Shown one piece after another: positions 1 through 7,383 of a stretch of 64,000 nt of DNA; within the stretch, counting starts at the first letter, position 1; every line of letters begins with the position of its first letter. Below the pieces are notes generated by a model, which was given only the letters and a program-made list of their open reading frames with translations, made no database searches and had not been told where the DNA came from. Source of the DNA: Duganella sp. Root336D2 (lineage in GTDB: Bacteria; Pseudomonadota; Gammaproteobacteria; Burkholderiales; Burkholderiaceae_D); the NCBI RefSeq assembly GCF_001425005.1, contig NZ_LMDB01000036.1:186001-250000 (forward strand), in the 5' to 3' direction. A program made the position numbers and the translations under genes.

Positions 1-461
1 TGCAGGCGTTCGCGCTCCAGCATCAGCCAGTAACGGTCGTCGGCAATCTTGAAGCTGACCCAATAGCCCGGCACCCCATTGACTTCCGAGGAAAAACGGG
101 TATCGGCGCCCAGCTTGGCGCGCACCAGGGTCTGGATGTCGGCCATCAGCCCCGAGCTTGGCGGCGGCGCCACCTCGTCGTCGTCCTCCATGGTGAACAC
201 GCGGATGCCTTCGTTCGACACCAGCTCGAACAGCAGCTCGCGCCGCAAGTCGGTCGCCGAATGGGTGAGGGCGGCGCGGGTGATGGTCACCACCGACACC
301 ACCTGGGCGGCAGTCTGCTGCGCCAGCGGCTCGCGCTGGACATAGTTGACCATGCCGAACCAGGCCGACATGGAGAGCGTGGTCAGCACGCTCAGCAGGA
401 GGAAAGTGCGCCAGAACAGGCCGCTGGTCAGCGACGCCGGGCGTGGCATGCGGAATTTCAT
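1..461 (-). CDS. envZ: Sensor histidine kinase, EnvZ-like (N-terminal part only)
   Basis: The reading frame starts at an ATG at 461 and runs off the left edge, so only about 153 residues are visible. Residues about 18-38 form one hydrophobic membrane segment (LLLSVLTTLSMSAWFGM). A periplasmic-type sensor region follows, with an acidic run EDDDE and an end (YWLMLERERL) typical of the segment just before the second membrane helix. The HAMP, DHp and ATPase domains lie outside the window. The gene starts 13 bp after the ompR stop in the same direction, so the two form an operon. By family knowledge it would phosphorylate and dephosphorylate the adjacent regulator in response to envelope or osmotic signals. 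The kinase identity rests on the partner gene and this topology because no catalytic motif is visible. Confidence 0.8.
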   Translation of the reverse strand, partial: MKFRMPRPASLTSGLFWRTFLLLSVLTTLSMSAWFGMVNYVQREPLAQQTAAQVVSVVTITRAALTHSATDLRRELLFELVSNEGIRVFTMEDDDEVAPPPSSGLMADIQTLVRAKLGADTRFSSEVNGVPGYWVSFKIADDRYWLMLERERL

Positions 462-474
462 CGACAGCCCAAAA

Positions 475-1239
475 TCAGCGTGGCTGGCCCTCGGGGATGA
501 AGACGTAGCCCAGGCCCCACACCGTCTGGATGTACAGCGGGCTGGACGGGTCCGGCTCGATCAGCTTGCGCAGGCGGGAAATCTGCACGTCCAGGCTGCG
601 GTCGAACACTTCGTACTCGCGGCCGCGCGCCAGTTCCATCAGCTTTTCGCGCGACAGCGGCTGGCGCGCATGGCGCGCAAACACTTTCAGCACCGAGAAT
701 TCGCCGGTGGTCAGGGGCACGGTTTCGCCGTTCTTCTTCAAGGTACGCGTGCCCAGGTCCAGCACGAACTGGCCGAACTCGAAGGTTTGCGGGTGCTCGG
801 AAGGCGCGCCCGGGATTTCGTCCGGCTGCTTGCGGCGCAGCACGGCGCCGATACGGGCCACCAGCTCGCGCGGGTTGAACGGCTTCGGCAGGTAATCGTC
901 GGCGCCCATTTCCAGGCCCACGATGCGGTCCACATCCTCGCCCTTGGCGGTCAGCATGATGATCGGGGTCTGGTCGCCGGCGCCGCGCAGGCGGCGGCAG
1001 ATCGACAGGCCGTCTTCGCCGGGCAGCATCAGGTCCAGTACCAGCAGGTCGTAACGTTCGCGCAGCCACAGCTTGTTCATGGCGGTGGCGTTTTCGGCGG
1101 TGACGACGTTGAAGCCTTGCTCGGTCAGGTAGCGGCGCAGCAGGTCGCGCAGGCGGACGTCATCGTCCACCACCATGATCTTGGCCTGGTGGCCTTGCTG
1201 GCCGCCGGTCGCGGCTGGAGGGGTAGTGGTGGTATTCAT
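475..1239 (-). CDS. ompR: DNA-binding response regulator OmpR
   Basis: This 254-residue protein has a receiver domain (about 20-135) followed by an OmpR/PhoB winged helix (about 150-250). The receiver has the acidic pocket VVDDD (D25-D27), the phospho-acceptor D69 in LVLDLMLPGEDG and K119 in LPKPF. The C-terminal domain carries the recognition-helix region SLDVQISRLRKLIEPDP and ends VWGLGYVF, as in OmpR. The first ~18 residues (Thr/Gly/Gln-rich) precede the usual start of the domain. It is the first gene of the operon with the kinase downstream. About 185 bp separate it from the divergent small secreted protein, and that gap must hold its promoter. Regulation of porin and envelope genes is the family role and was not tested here. 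Confidence 0.93.
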   Translation of the reverse strand: MNTTTTPPAATGGQQGHQAKIMVVDDDVRLRDLLRRYLTEQGFNVVTAENATAMNKLWLRERYDLLVLDLMLPGEDGLSICRRLRGAGDQTPIIMLTAKGEDVDRIVGLEMGADDYLPKPFNPRELVARIGAVLRRKQPDEIPGAPSEHPQTFEFGQFVLDLGTRTLKKNGETVPLTTGEFSVLKVFARHARQPLSREKLMELARGREYEVFDRSLDVQISRLRKLIEPDPSSPLYIQTVWGLGYVFIPEGQPR

Positions 1240-1424
1240 GGGAAGGATTGATCTTGTTGAATTGTCAGATGCATGTCGCTATGGTAACGTCATATTGATT
1301 GCCGGTGCCATACCGGTGAAAACTCATTACAAATTCTTACAAACTTTACCCAGTCGCTCTTACTATGGGAAGTTGTAGCGCATACACTGCGGGCATGGAT
1401 ACGGCAAGTACGACGAGGACGGCG

Positions 1425-1775
1425 ATGAAACTTGGTGCGAAAACAGGAGTGGGCAAAGCGGCTTTGGCGCTGTGCGCCGGCCTGTGCTGCACCTTGATGG
1501 CCGGCGCGCAAGCGCAGTCCGACCAGCGCGGCCGCCAGCAGGAACGCCGTGAAGCGCCACGCGACTTCCGCGACAATCGTATGAACGACGCCCGTGAGGC
1601 GCGCTATCCACGCCAGTATGAAGGAAGGATGGACGATGCGCCACGCATGGTGGACGACCGGGACAACGCAGACTCGCGCCGTACGGGCCGCATGACCCCC
1701 GACGAACGCCGCGACCTGCGCCGCCAGATCAATGAAGCGGGCCAGCAAGTGTATTCCCTGCCGCGCAGGCGGTGA
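1425..1775 (+). CDS. Small secreted Arg/Asp-rich protein of unknown function
   Basis: I do not recognise a named family. The ATG at 1425 is chosen because GAGGA lies 5 bp upstream and a clear Sec signal peptide follows (KTGVGKAALALCAGLCCTLMAG, cleavage probably near AQAQ-S). The mature part is about 85 residues, highly charged and probably disordered (many R, D and E). It ends in a short helix MTPDERRDLRRQINEAGQQVY, a motif I have seen at the end of many small exported betaproteobacterial proteins. It is divergent from ompR, so control by OmpR is possible but is inference. In-frame start codons exist 30 and 60 bp upstream, and those would spoil the signal peptide. Confidence 0.7.
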   Translation: MKLGAKTGVGKAALALCAGLCCTLMAGAQAQSDQRGRQQERREAPRDFRDNRMNDAREARYPRQYEGRMDDAPRMVDDRDNADSRRTGRMTPDERRDLRRQINEAGQQVYSLPRRR

Positions 1776-1913
1776 CTTTGTGACGTTTACGTAACGTTAG
1801 GAAAACTTTCGGCCCCAAAAACCTCCGGAATTTGATGTTTTGCGTGTAATATTGATTGCCCGCAAGACAACGCGCCCCGGCGCGCCCATGATCAGGGCAC
1901 TGGAGGAGGAGCT

Positions 1914-3803
1914 TTGTCCCAAATTGCACAACAGGAGAGCGCCGGCAACCTGCCGGCCGGTGTAGTCCAGCGCCCCGACGGGGTCTACCTGGACATGCGC
2001 CTGCTCGCGCCTGAACTGGCCGCCGCGGTCGATGCCTTGTTCCGCAGCGGCTATGTGCTGCGCGGCCTGGATTACCCGGTGCTGGCGCGCGCCCTGTACG
2101 GCGCAGGGGCGGAACTGGCGCCCAATCCCGAAATGCTGGTACGCCTGGGCGACCGGCTCGAGCCATTTCCATCCGCGCGCAAGCCCCTGTACCGCAACGT
2201 CAAGATCCGCGACGGCGAGGCGGAATACTTCTTTGAACCGATTTACCTGCCGGCCGAGGAGCTGTCGGACGGCACGTTGCTGCCGGAAGGCCAGGCGCAA
2301 CTCGATTTCGACGAATTCGTCGCCGATATGTGGCTGAAGAATGTGCGCTTCGGCATCCAGGTGGCGGCTGTGCGCGCCGCGCTGGCAGCACCCAAGGGTG
2401 AACGCGTGGCGGCGGCCCTCGACTTGGAGCCGACCCCGGCGCAGGACGCGCGCGTGGTTGAAGTGGCGTCCGAGCTGCACCGCAGCGATGCGCCGCGCCA
2501 GCGCGCGGACGGCACGGTCGACCTGACCAGCTTCCAGAACCGCTTCCCCCAGATCAAGCAGGGCATGCGCCTGCTGCAAAAACTGCCGGGCGTGCCGGGG
2601 GAGCCGGGCCGCAATATCGCCGGCCAGCCGCTGGCCGCGCTGGCGCCGAATGACGTCGATCTGGGCCGCCTTGCGGGCGAGGGCACGGTCATCGCCCGCG
2701 AGCCTGACGGCGAATTCCTGGTAGCCGCGCGCGAAGGTTTCCTCAATGTCGACCCGAAAAGCGGGCAGGTGGCGCTGAGCGACAAGATCATCAGCCGCGA
2801 AGGCGTGTCCGGCCGCACCACCGGCAACCTGGAGCTGATGGGCGCCTTTGAAGAATTCGGCGACGTGCAGGAGCTGCGCGACGTGAACGGCAGCGACATC
2901 ACGGTGCACGGCGACGTGTTCGGCAACATCAACTCCAGTGGCGGCACCATCGTCCTGGGGCGCAACCTGGTGGGCGGCCGTGCCATCAATGCAAAGGGCG
3001 ACATCCGCATCGAGGGCGTGGCCTCTGGCGCCACCATCCAGACTGCCTGCGGTACCGTCACCATCACCGGCCGCGCCGAAAGCTGCGTGATCAGCGCGCC
3101 CAGGGTGGTGATCGCGCAAGCCTCCAACTGCGAGATCTTTGCCGACGAAGTAAATATGGAGCTGGCCATCGGCTGCGCCGTCGCCGGCCGCAGCGTCATA
3201 GTGGAAAGCGCCGGCCCGCGCAAGAGCAGCGAAATGTTCGTCTATGTGGTGGTGAAAGACGTCGCCGGCCACGACGCCGAGCTGGAAGCGCTGCAGAAGC
3301 AGGTCGCTGTGCACGAGGTGGAAATTGCTGCCTGGCGCGCGGAACACGACCGCCTGAATGCCATGTCCGAGGTGCGCAGCTACCTGACGCTGGCGGAAAA
3401 GCTGCGCAAGGGCGAGATCCACCTGACGCCGGCGCAGGTGCCGCACCTGAAGAAAGTGGCAGGCGCGGTGGCGCCGCACATCAAGCAGATCGGCCAGCTG
3501 GTGCAATCGATCAAGGTGGCGGAAGATGCCATCGCTGGAGCGCGCGCCCGCCGCGACGAATTGGAAGCCCTCAAGCGCGATGCCGCCGCCCGCTCCTCGG
3601 TGCGGGTCAGCATGGTCGACGGCGAAGTGCTGGTGCGGACCTTGCCCCTGGGCGAGGCGGTGGCGGCCAACTTCATGGCGCAGCCCAAGGATTACAAAGC
3701 CATGCTGCGTGGCCCGCGGCTCGATAGCATGGCCATCTTCGCCGGCTCCACCGGCAGCGTAAACTGGCATGGCGCGGCCCCGGCCGAGGCGAGCGTAGCG
3801 TAG
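1914..3803 (+). CDS. FapA / DUF342 domain protein, copy 1
   Basis: The 629-residue protein starts at a TTG preceded by an excellent ribosome site (GGAGGAGG, 1902-1909), which decides the start. The N-terminal ~200 residues form the family's alpha/beta domain (FDEFVADMW and HRSDAPR motifs). Residues about 260-430 form the FapA right-handed beta-helix, with short repeated glycine/valine turns such as ITVHGDVFGNI, GTIVLGRNLVGG and GDIRIEGVASGA. A long charged coiled coil (about 450-560) follows, then a small C-terminal beta domain. FapA-family proteins are linked to flagellar placement and to signalling or polarity clusters. The neighbouring HDOD and CheW genes fit that, but the exact role is unknown. 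The next gene is a tandem paralogue. Confidence 0.85.
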   Translation: MSQIAQQESAGNLPAGVVQRPDGVYLDMRLLAPELAAAVDALFRSGYVLRGLDYPVLARALYGAGAELAPNPEMLVRLGDRLEPFPSARKPLYRNVKIRDGEAEYFFEPIYLPAEELSDGTLLPEGQAQLDFDEFVADMWLKNVRFGIQVAAVRAALAAPKGERVAAALDLEPTPAQDARVVEVASELHRSDAPRQRADGTVDLTSFQNRFPQIKQGMRLLQKLPGVPGEPGRNIAGQPLAALAPNDVDLGRLAGEGTVIAREPDGEFLVAAREGFLNVDPKSGQVALSDKIISREGVSGRTTGNLELMGAFEEFGDVQELRDVNGSDITVHGDVFGNINSSGGTIVLGRNLVGGRAINAKGDIRIEGVASGATIQTACGTVTITGRAESCVISAPRVVIAQASNCEIFADEVNMELAIGCAVAGRSVIVESAGPRKSSEMFVYVVVKDVAGHDAELEALQKQVAVHEVEIAAWRAEHDRLNAMSEVRSYLTLAEKLRKGEIHLTPAQVPHLKKVAGAVAPHIKQIGQLVQSIKVAEDAIAGARARRDELEALKRDAAARSSVRVSMVDGEVLVRTLPLGEAVAANFMAQPKDYKAMLRGPRLDSMAIFAGSTGSVNWHGAAPAEASVA

Positions 3804-3851
3804 TGGGCCGATAGCCGTACAATGGCGCAAGAAGATAACCCGGGAGACAAG

Positions 3852-5714
3852 GTGCCTGCAGACGCTGCCACGGCCGCCGCGGCGGCTGGCGATCTGCCAT
3901 CGTCGCTGGTCCAGCGTGCCGATGGTGTGTATTTCAAGGCGGAAGCCCCGGCGGCTTTGCTGCAGGCGGCTGCCAACCAGGTATTCCTGTCCGGCGCCTG
4001 CTTCCGGGGCCTGGATTACGGCGTCTTCATCCGCGCCGTGTACGGCGTCGGCCCCGAACTGCCGGAAGGCATGGACGGCCAGCCCCTGTGGCGTTTCGCC
4101 GACGACGTCGTGCCATTCCCCAGCGGGCGGCGCGACCTGTACAAGTCGGTGCGCATCGTCGGCGGCGAGGCGGAATATTATTTCGAACCGGTGTTTATTG
4201 AAGCCGAAGGCGAGGCGCCGGTTCCGGCCCATCTCGATTTCGGCGAGTTCGTGGCAGATATGTGGACCAAGGGCATCCGCTTCGGCATCGATGCGCCGGC
4301 GGTGCGCGAGGCCATTGCCAGCGGCAAGGTGGCGCGCCTGATCGTGGCGCGCAGGCTGCCGCCAGTGCCGGGACGCGACGCCGCCATCGTGGAGGTTTCG
4401 GAAAGCATCCACCGCTCCAATGCACCGCGCCTGCTGGCCAATGGCCGCTTCGACCTGCACAGTTTCCAGAACCGCTTCCCGCAAGTGAAAGCCCGGGCGC
4501 GGCTGCTGCGCCGCGAGCCGCCGCAGGCGGGCACGCGCGGCTTCGAGCTGTCCGGCATCGTGCTGGAACCGCCGCCGGCGCGCGACCTGGAGCTGGCCAC
4601 GGTGGCCGGCGAGGGGACTGTGGTGGAACATCATGATGGCGTCGACTACCTGGTGTCTTCGCGCGAAGGCTTCATCAACGTCGACAGCAAGAGCAAGCGC
4701 ATTTCCATCGGGCCCAAGATCGTCAGCCGCGAAGGCGTGTCCGCGCGCACCACGGGCAACCTCAAGCTCGACGGCGATTATGAGGAATTCGGCGAAGTGC
4801 AGGAGCAGCGCACGGTGGAGGGCGGCAATATCACCGTGCATGCCGACGTCTTCGGCAATATCGTCTCGCGCGGCGGCACCATCGCGCTGCAAAAGAACCT
4901 GATGGGCGGCAGCGCGACCAACGCCGACGGCAATATCCGCGTGGCGGGCGTCGCTTCCGGCGCGCTGCTGCAGGCGAAAAAAGGCGAGGTGGTGCTGGGC
5001 AAGGCGCAGAACTGTGTGATTACCGGTTCGCGGGTGATCATCACCGAGGCTTACAACTGCGAGATCATGGCCGACGAGGTGCTGATCAAGCTGGCCGCCG
5101 GCTGCGCCATTGCGGCGCGCCGCATCGAAATCGATAGCGCCGGCCCGCGCAAGCAGGCCGAAATGCAGCTCCACGTGATGGTGCCCGATACCGGCAAATA
5201 CGACGACAAGCTGGCCGAATGCGCCTTCCGCGCGGACAAGCAGGAGCAGCAGGCGCAGCGCTGCAAGGAGCAGATGGACGCCATCACCGCCGACCAGGAA
5301 GTGCGCAACTACCTGCAACTGGCCAGCAAGGTGCGCAAGCAGGAAGTCACGCTGAACCAGGAGCAGCTGGCGCTGTTCCAGAAAATGGCGCTGAAGGTCG
5401 GCCCGTCACTGAAGATGGTGGCGCGGCTGCAAGTGGCGATGAAGGAAGCGCAGGCCGCGCAGCAGAAGGAACAGGAACTGGGTGAGCATGTCTACAAGCA
5501 GAAACTGTTGGTTGTCGGCGGTGCGCGCTGCACGGTACGCATGGTGGCCGGCGACATGGTAGTGCGCAAACTGGTGTTCAATCCCGACCTCGGGCCGGCC
5601 TACCTGCTGCCGCCAAAAGAAGTCAAACTGCGCGTCCGCGCCCCGCTGGGCACGCAGCCCCCGCTCTTCATCGGCAGCGGCGGCCAGTTCGACTGGAGCG
5701 GCAGCGCAGCATGA
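3852..5714 (+). CDS. FapA / DUF342 domain protein, copy 2
   Basis: This tandem paralogue of the preceding gene has about 620 residues and the same architecture: N-terminal domain, beta-helix (about 255-420) and coiled coil (about 440-560). Many stretches match copy 1 almost word for word, for example SREGVS.RTTGNL, ITVH.DVFGNI and NCEI.ADEV. I prefer the GTG at 3852, with GGGAG 5 bp upstream, because it gives an N-terminus the same length as copy 1. An in-frame ATG at 3822 has no ribosome site. The stop codon (5712-5714) sits at the edge of a perfect palindrome shared with the convergent HDOD gene. The pair probably arose by duplication and may form a hetero-oligomer; that is inference. Confidence 0.83.
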   Translation: MPADAATAAAAAGDLPSSLVQRADGVYFKAEAPAALLQAAANQVFLSGACFRGLDYGVFIRAVYGVGPELPEGMDGQPLWRFADDVVPFPSGRRDLYKSVRIVGGEAEYYFEPVFIEAEGEAPVPAHLDFGEFVADMWTKGIRFGIDAPAVREAIASGKVARLIVARRLPPVPGRDAAIVEVSESIHRSNAPRLLANGRFDLHSFQNRFPQVKARARLLRREPPQAGTRGFELSGIVLEPPPARDLELATVAGEGTVVEHHDGVDYLVSSREGFINVDSKSKRISIGPKIVSREGVSARTTGNLKLDGDYEEFGEVQEQRTVEGGNITVHADVFGNIVSRGGTIALQKNLMGGSATNADGNIRVAGVASGALLQAKKGEVVLGKAQNCVITGSRVIITEAYNCEIMADEVLIKLAAGCAIAARRIEIDSAGPRKQAEMQLHVMVPDTGKYDDKLAECAFRADKQEQQAQRCKEQMDAITADQEVRNYLQLASKVRKQEVTLNQEQLALFQKMALKVGPSLKMVARLQVAMKEAQAAQQKEQELGEHVYKQKLLVVGGARCTVRMVAGDMVVRKLVFNPDLGPAYLLPPKEVKLRVRAPLGTQPPLFIGSGGQFDWSGSAA

Positions 5715-5761
5715 AAGTCGGGGTCAGGTCTGGCGGATTGCCAGACCTGACCCCGACTTTC
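5713..5761. repeat. Perfect palindrome (REP-like) between convergent genes
   Basis: Two 22-bp arms (5713-5734 and 5740-5761) are exact reverse complements around a 5-base loop, GGATT. The core is GTCGGGGTCAGG. The same core, with longer arms, recurs at 41102-41164, also between convergent genes. The stops of both flanking genes (5712-5714 on plus, 5760-5762 on minus) overlap the ends of the arms. The transcript would form a very stable hairpin on either strand, so a bidirectional terminator role is likely. There is no clear U-run. Confidence 0.9.
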
Positions 5762-6785
5762 AAATAGCAGCGTAGCAGGGCATGGCGCCCAGCGGCAGGT
5801 CGTGGAACAGGTTGTGGTCCGTGTCGTTGATTGCCCGGTTGGCTTGCAGGACCCGGATCTTGGACAGGTAATCGCCCACCGCCAGCACGCGCGCCATCGG
5901 CGTGCGCTGTTCCCCCTTGCGCATGGTTCCCTGTTCGCGGATCGCTTGCGTGATCGAGGGCGGGAAATTCCACGCTTCCGATATGCCGGCCGAAATGGCG
6001 AGCGACTCGTTGGCCAGGCGGGCGCGGAAGGTAGTCGAGCCCAGTTCGCCTGGCTTGGCACCAGCGCTGTCGAGCACTGGCAAGGCAGTCAACAGGCCCG
6101 CATTCACCACCAGCCCGGCCAGGAAGGCCTCGAACGGATCGACGCCGAATTCCGGCGCCAGCATACGGCAGGCGACGGCGCTTTTTTCGGACTGCTCCCA
6201 GATGCGCGGCGCCAGCAGCTTGGTGTAATGGCCCGAATTCAGGTCGATGATGGGGCGGAACGCGACCGTGGTGATCAATTGGCGCAAGCCCTCTTGCCCA
6301 ACCACGATCACGGCGTGTTCGACGCTGTTGATGCTGGTCACCTCGCCGCTGTTCTGGATGGCGGCATTGGCCAGGCGCAGCACGGACCCCACCAGCACCA
6401 GGTCGTTGGAAATCTTGCGCGCGATGTCGGCGCCGGCGAAATTCTCGCTGCGCAGGCTTTGCAGCAGTTGCGGGATCACGCCCGGCATGCGGCGCAGCAT
6501 GTCGGCCGCATTGTGCCCCGACTGCGCGGCCAGGATCAACTCGTGCAGCACGCGGCCCTCGGGCGCCGTGGTATCGAGCGATTCGTCCTGGTGCAGGCCA
6601 AACAGCCAGCGCTGGAAAGTGGCGTTGACCAGGTCCTTCTGTTCGAAATCGGGGCCGCCTTCGAGGGCGGGCGACAGCACCGGGACCGGCGCCGGCGTGG
6701 GCGTTGTCCGTGCCGGCGCGGCAGGAGCTGCCGGCTGGGGCCGGCTTTCAGGTGTGGCGAGCAATCGCTTCAGCCATTGGAACAT
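5760..6785 (-). CDS. HDOD domain signalling protein
   Basis: The start ATG at 6785 has GGGAAAG upstream, and the product is 341 residues. A short amphipathic N-terminus (MFQWLKRLL) is followed by a Pro/Ala-rich linker (about 12-45) and then an HDOD domain over roughly 95-300 (PGVIPQLLQSLRSE, VGSVLRLANAA, SVEHAVIVVGQEGLRQL, FEAFLAGLVVNAG). HDOD domains are HD-like helical folds without the His-Asp catalytic pair. They usually act as non-enzymatic modules in cyclic-di-GMP, motility and chemotaxis signalling. It is divergent from a CheW gene (127 bp apart) and convergent with the FapA pair, which supports a signalling role. The reading frame is open upstream to 6851, but no ribosome site supports a longer form. 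Confidence 0.87.
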   Translation of the reverse strand: MFQWLKRLLATPESRPQPAAPAAPARTTPTPAPVPVLSPALEGGPDFEQKDLVNATFQRWLFGLHQDESLDTTAPEGRVLHELILAAQSGHNAADMLRRMPGVIPQLLQSLRSENFAGADIARKISNDLVLVGSVLRLANAAIQNSGEVTSINSVEHAVIVVGQEGLRQLITTVAFRPIIDLNSGHYTKLLAPRIWEQSEKSAVACRMLAPEFGVDPFEAFLAGLVVNAGLLTALPVLDSAGAKPGELGSTTFRARLANESLAISAGISEAWNFPPSITQAIREQGTMRKGEQRTPMARVLAVGDYLSKIRVLQANRAINDTDHNLFHDLPLGAMPCYAAI

Positions 6786-6912
6786 GGGTGCTTTCCCAGC
6801 AATTGTTATGAAAGCATTGTAGCCCAGGCTGCAATCTTTGAGGATGGTCAAACTGCTTGCTGTTGCGTAACGGTACGATGGAACAGCGTATCAGCGGAAT
6901 CAGAGGAGCAAT

Positions 6913-7383
6913 ATGGAAGCCGACCTGCGACAGTACCTGACGTTCCGCCTGGGCGGCCTTGAATACGCGCTGGACTACCGCCGCGTGCAGGAGTTGCGTC
7001 CATTGAGTGCGCTCGAACGCATTGCGTCGGGCGGGGAGATCGTTGAAGGCGTGGCTTTGTCGCGCGGGGTCATCATGCCCATCGTCGACATGCGCGTGGC
7101 GTTCGGCCCACGTCCGCTGGCGCACGATCCGCGCACCGACGTGATCATCCTGCAGCTTTCAACGTGCGTGATGGGGATGGTGACCGATGGTGTAACCGAC
7201 CTGGTGTCGTTGCCGGCGAGCGCAGTCCACCCCCTGCCGCACGGGGGCGAGGAGGTGGACTACCTGCTGGGGATGGGACAGCTCGGCGAGCGCCGGCTGA
7301 TCATGCTTGATATCGACCGCCTGATGGCGGTGCGCGCGGCGAAGCGCCCGCGTCAGGCGGCCAGTGCTTCGAGCTGCTCCTGA
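6913..7383 (+). CDS. CheW-domain coupling protein
   Basis: This 156-residue single-domain protein begins with the CheW-type strand YLTFRLGGLEYALDYRRVQEL. It contains PIVDMRVAFG and VIILQLS.CVMGMVTDGVTDLV, the hallmark strands of the CheW/CheA P5 fold, and ends GERRLIMLDIDRLM. AGAGGAG lies just upstream of the ATG. CheW proteins couple chemoreceptors to CheA, but neither CheA nor a receptor gene is present, so this is a stand-alone adaptor. Its last ~30 bp overlap the convergent yheS tail. Together with the HDOD and FapA genes it suggests a small polarity or motility-signalling group, by context only. Confidence 0.92.
   Translation: MEADLRQYLTFRLGGLEYALDYRRVQELRPLSALERIASGGEIVEGVALSRGVIMPIVDMRVAFGPRPLAHDPRTDVIILQLSTCVMGMVTDGVTDLVSLPASAVHPLPHGGEEVDYLLGMGQLGERRLIMLDIDRLMAVRAAKRPRQAASASSCS

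Noticed and set aside
1797..5318. A 1173-codon open frame on the minus strand under the two FapA genes
   Set aside because: It is the mirror of high-G+C codon use in the real genes; it has low-complexity His/Gln/Arg/Ala-rich sequence and no ribosome site or family motif.
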